From Gammaproteobacteria bacterium (GTDB lineage Bacteria > Pseudomonadota > Gammaproteobacteria > Immundisolibacterales > Immundisolibacteraceae), in contig QNFC01000051.1 of assembly GCA_003645395.1 (NCBI GenBank), positions 1-9,384 of the forward strand: a stretch of DNA of 9,384 nt, in the 5' to 3' direction. A model generated the notes under the pieces. That model searched no databases, was not told the DNA's origin, and saw nothing but the letters and a program-made list of their open reading frames with translations. Shown piece after piece: positions 7,691-9,384 of the stretch. Position 1 is the first letter of the stretch; each line of letters opens with the position of its first letter. The position numbers were made by a program, and so were the translations under genes.

Positions 7691-7720
7691 TTGCGGTCTG
7701 ATAACGTATAGCACTAGAAT
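7691..7720 (+). promoter_or_regulatory. Candidate sigma70 promoter for the SUF regulator-sufB genes
   Basis: A -35-like TTGCGG (7691-7696) and a -10-like TAGAAT (7715-7720) are separated by 18 bases on the plus strand. This predicts a start at about 7727 and a leader of roughly 105 bases before the ATG at 7832. The match is moderate (the -35 shares only the TTG core). Its support comes mainly from being the best pair in the region and from the palindrome overlapping the -10. Confidence 0.4.
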
Positions 7721-7724
7721 AGTC
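7712..7724. promoter_or_regulatory. Candidate IscR type 1-like operator overlapping the -10
   Basis: The 13-mer CACTAGAATAGTC matches the core of the E. coli IscR type 1 consensus (GACTRWWWYAGTC, recalled) at 11 of 13 positions, with inverted half sites ACT and AGT around a 5-base centre. The outer parts of the consensus are poorly matched. It covers the candidate -10, where binding of the Rrf2 regulator encoded just downstream would repress transcription, as IscR does on its own operon. Whether this SUF-type regulator uses such a site is inference. Confidence 0.35.
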
Positions 7725-7740
7725 CTCTTTGCTCTTTGCT

Positions 7741-7797
7741 GCAGGCTGTTGTTAGATTCCAGTTTGTGATTCTGGTGGGTGCAGCAGAGCCTGCTGC
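7741..7797 (+). repeat. Two overlapping, mutually exclusive short stems in the regulator's 5' leader
   Basis: GCAGCAG (7781-7787) and CTGCTGC (7791-7797) form a perfect 7-bp stem with a 3-base loop. GCAGGCT (7741-7747) is perfectly complementary to AGCCTGC (7788-7794), a partner that shares bases with the first stem, so both cannot form at once. No T-run follows, so neither is a standard intrinsic terminator. A regulatory role is speculative. Confidence 0.4.
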
Positions 7798-7831
7798 CGC
7801 TCTCCAGCCTCTAGTTAGAAATTGATTCGTT

Positions 7832-8320
7832 ATGCTGAAAATCAGTAAGTTGACCGATTATGGCACCCTGGTGATGGGTGGTCTTGCTGCCCACGGCGAA
7901 GAGTTTGTCAGTACCGCCGATCTGGCGGAGGCTATCGGCGTTGCCCAGCCGACGGTTGCCAAGCTGCTAAAAATGTTTACGCGGGCTGGTCTGGTGGAGT
8001 CGCTGCGGGGACAGCAGGGAGGATATCGCCTGGGGCGGGCACCGGAGAAAATATCGGTGGCCGACATTATTCAGGCTGTAGATGGTCCGCTGGGGTTAAC
8101 CGAATGCAGTACCGATGAAGGGCATTGTGATCAGGAAGAGAGCTGTAACGTAAAAGTGAACTGGCAAAAAATCAGCCGTGTGGTGGCCGATGCGCTGCAG
8201 CGAGTGAGTTTGACCGAACTGTTGCAACCGGCTGAACAGCAGCTACTTTATGTGTCGAATGCTGACGTTAAATCAATATCAAAAATTTCATTAAAACAAT
8301 CTTCCATCAATATTATTTAA
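7832..8320 (+). CDS. SUF system Fe-S assembly regulator, Rrf2/IscR family
   Basis: The 162-residue protein is an Rrf2-family transcription factor of the SUF-associated type found ahead of sufBCDS in Xanthomonas and other gammaproteobacteria. An N-terminal winged helix-turn-helix spans about residues 1-70 (MLKISKLTDYGTLVM; TADLAEAIGVAQPTVAKLLK; GLVESLRGQQGGYRL). The dimerisation and cluster region carries three cysteines, C92, C99 and C105, spaced CX6CX5C. IscR has CX5CX5C, so the spacing differs by one but fits the SUF-type subfamily as I recall it. It is likely to bind an Fe-S cluster and adjust suf expression, including its own. The final 20 or so residues (rich in Ser, Lys, Ile) come from DNA much more AT-rich than the rest of the gene and look like an extension. 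The start is the family-typical ATG, although no clear Shine-Dalgarno precedes it. sufB follows after 62 bases. I left the symbol empty because iscR, sufR and similar names are used inconsistently for this group. Confidence 0.9.
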   Translation: MLKISKLTDYGTLVMGGLAAHGEEFVSTADLAEAIGVAQPTVAKLLKMFTRAGLVESLRGQQGGYRLGRAPEKISVADIIQAVDGPLGLTECSTDEGHCDQEESCNVKVNWQKISRVVADALQRVSLTELLQPAEQQLLYVSNADVKSISKISLKQSSINII

Positions 8321-8382
8321 GGTTGTTTCTGGTTTTTGAACTTCTCCTGAATTGAAAGAATCAAAAGTAGAGAGTAGTAGTT

Positions 8383-9384
8383 ATGGCGACTGAATCAGAA
8401 GATATCGACCGGTATATTAGTCGAGAATATGAGCACGGTTTTGTCACCGATATCGAGCAGGATACCTTTCCGCCCGGACTCGATGAAAATGTCGTGCGTG
8501 CTATTTCGGCGAAGAAGAATGAACCGGAATACATGCTCGAGTGGCGTCTGCAGGCATTCAAGATCTGGCAGCAGATGGAAGTGCCGGAGTGGGCGCATGT
8601 TCACTATCCGGCAATCGATTTTAAGTCGATCAGCTATTTTTCCGCCCCGAAAGCGGATTCAGACAAACCGCAGAGCCTGGCGGATGTTGATCCTGAACTA
8701 TTAGAAACTTACGAAAAACTCGGCATTCCGCTACACGAACGGGCCGCACTAGCGGGCGTGGCAGTCGATGCAGTTTTCGATAGCGTATCGGTCGCCACGA
8801 CCTTTAAGGGCAAGCTCGCCGAGGAGGGAGTGATTTTCTGTCCATTTTCGGAAGCAGTGCACGAACATCCGGACCTGGTGAAGAAGTACCTCGGCAGCGT
8901 GGTGCCGGTAGCGGATAACTTTTATGCGGCGTTGAACGCTGCGGTGTTTTCTGATGGTTCGTTTGTTTATATCCCCAAAGGGGTGCGCTGCCCGATGGAG
9001 CTGTCCACCTATTTCCGCATTAATGCCCTCAACACTGGCCAGTTTGAACGCACCCTGATTATTGCCGATGAAAGCTCCCACGTGAGCTATCTGGAAGGCT
9101 GCACCGCCCCGATGCGCGACGAGAATCAGCTCCACGCAGCCGTGGTTGAGCTGGTCGCTATGGAAGATGCGCAGATCAAATACTCCACTGTGCAGAACTG
9201 GTACCCCGGTGACAAAGAGGGCAAGGGCGGTATTTACAACTTCGTCACCAAGCGTGGTGATTGCCGCGGTGATCGCTCCAAAATTTCCTGGACCCAGGTC
9301 GAAACCGGCTCGGCGATTACCTGGAAGTACCCCAGTGTGATGCTCACCGGTGACAACAGTGTGGGTGAATTCTATTCGGTGGCG
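8383..9384 (+). CDS. sufB: Fe-S cluster assembly scaffold subunit SufB, C-terminus cut by window edge
   Basis: SufB forms, with SufC and SufD, the cytoplasmic SufBC2D scaffold where Fe-S clusters are built using sulfur passed on by SufS and SufE or SufU. The frame is open from the ATG at 8383 to the window end, giving 334 residues out of a usual 480-495. Strongly conserved SufB stretches are present: an N-terminal segment with NEPEYMLEWRLQAFKIW (46-62), YIPKGVRCPMELSTYFRIN (196-214), SYLEGCTAPMRDENQLHAAV (235-254) and STVQNWYPGDKEGKGGIYNF (268-287). C240 probably corresponds to the functionally important E. coli Cys254; the Cys405 equivalent lies past the window. A purine-rich AGAG about ten bases upstream may serve as ribosome site. 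It follows the Rrf2 regulator in the same direction, and sufC, sufD and sufS would be expected further right. No break or oddity is seen. Confidence 0.98.
   Translation, partial: MATESEDIDRYISREYEHGFVTDIEQDTFPPGLDENVVRAISAKKNEPEYMLEWRLQAFKIWQQMEVPEWAHVHYPAIDFKSISYFSAPKADSDKPQSLADVDPELLETYEKLGIPLHERAALAGVAVDAVFDSVSVATTFKGKLAEEGVIFCPFSEAVHEHPDLVKKYLGSVVPVADNFYAALNAAVFSDGSFVYIPKGVRCPMELSTYFRINALNTGQFERTLIIADESSHVSYLEGCTAPMRDENQLHAAVVELVAMEDAQIKYSTVQNWYPGDKEGKGGIYNFVTKRGDCRGDRSKISWTQVETGSAITWKYPSVMLTGDNSVGEFYSVA

Larger units (their letters stand above)
7542..7831. promoter_or_regulatory. Divergent intergenic control region between ndk and the SUF regulator
   Basis: This 290-bp stretch is the only large gap in the window and must contain the start signals for both directions. 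I see no convincing small ORF or RNA gene. The plus-strand half (7690-7830) holds the promoter, palindrome and stems listed separately, plus a perfect 7-base tandem repeat CTCTTTG at 7725-7738 just downstream of the candidate -10. On the minus strand, TATAAC-like and GACAAT-like hexamers occur at about 7620-7650, but none pairs with a good -35 at standard spacing, so I do not call the ndk promoter. No T-run terminator is visible. Confidence 0.7.

Noticed and set aside
7781..7797. Intrinsic terminator between ndk and the SUF regulator
   Set aside because: The stem is good, but no run of T follows on either strand, and divergent genes need no terminator here.
8749..9135. A 128-codon minus-strand open frame inside sufB
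   Set aside because: SufB is highly conserved across this stretch in the plus frame; the antisense frame has no ribosome site or recognisable motif.

Overview
This window is a chromosomal housekeeping region of a gammaproteobacterium. The evidence is the minus-strand gene order ndk, rlmN, pilW/pilF, rodZ, hisS, yfgM, bamB, der, which is a well-known gammaproteobacterial synteny block, plus protein sequences that resemble Pseudomonas and E. coli homologues. A SUF-type Fe-S regulator followed by sufB, where many relatives carry the ISC operon, suggests a lineage that relies on SUF, such as Xanthomonas-like or some marine gammaproteobacteria. I cannot name a genus. Coding density is very high, and I see no mobile element, CRISPR array, tRNA or rRNA.

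Layout. Positions 1-7541 hold eight genes reading leftward. In transcription order they are ndk (nucleotide pool balance), rlmN (rRNA/tRNA m2A methylation), pilW/pilF (type IV pilus lipoprotein), rodZ (cell shape), hisS (histidyl-tRNA synthetase), yfgM (inner-membrane periplasmic TPR protein), bamB (outer-membrane protein assembly lipoprotein) and der (ribosome-assembly GTPase, cut by the left window edge). Most junctions overlap by 1-8 nt or have gaps of 7-13 nt, which suggests one translationally coupled transcript starting upstream of ndk. The exception is the 66-bp rodZ-hisS junction, where ispG normally sits and is absent.

Positions 7542-7831 are the only sizeable intergenic stretch, a divergent control region. 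On the plus strand it holds a candidate sigma70 promoter whose -10 lies inside an IscR-type palindrome, followed by a leader with two mutually exclusive short stems. Positions 7832-9384 read rightward: an Rrf2-family SUF regulator with three cysteines, then sufB, cut by the right edge.

How the genes relate: SufB belongs to the machine that builds Fe-S clusters, the Rrf2 protein probably senses cluster status and controls it, and RlmN next door is a [4Fe-4S] radical-SAM client. The missing IspG would be another [4Fe-4S] client. The rest of the leftward operon joins translation (hisS, rlmN, der) with envelope biogenesis (rodZ, pilW, yfgM, bamB). Most of the window is ordinary core genome; the points worth a second look are the missing ispG, the SUF replacement with its control region, and the AT-rich tail of the regulator gene.
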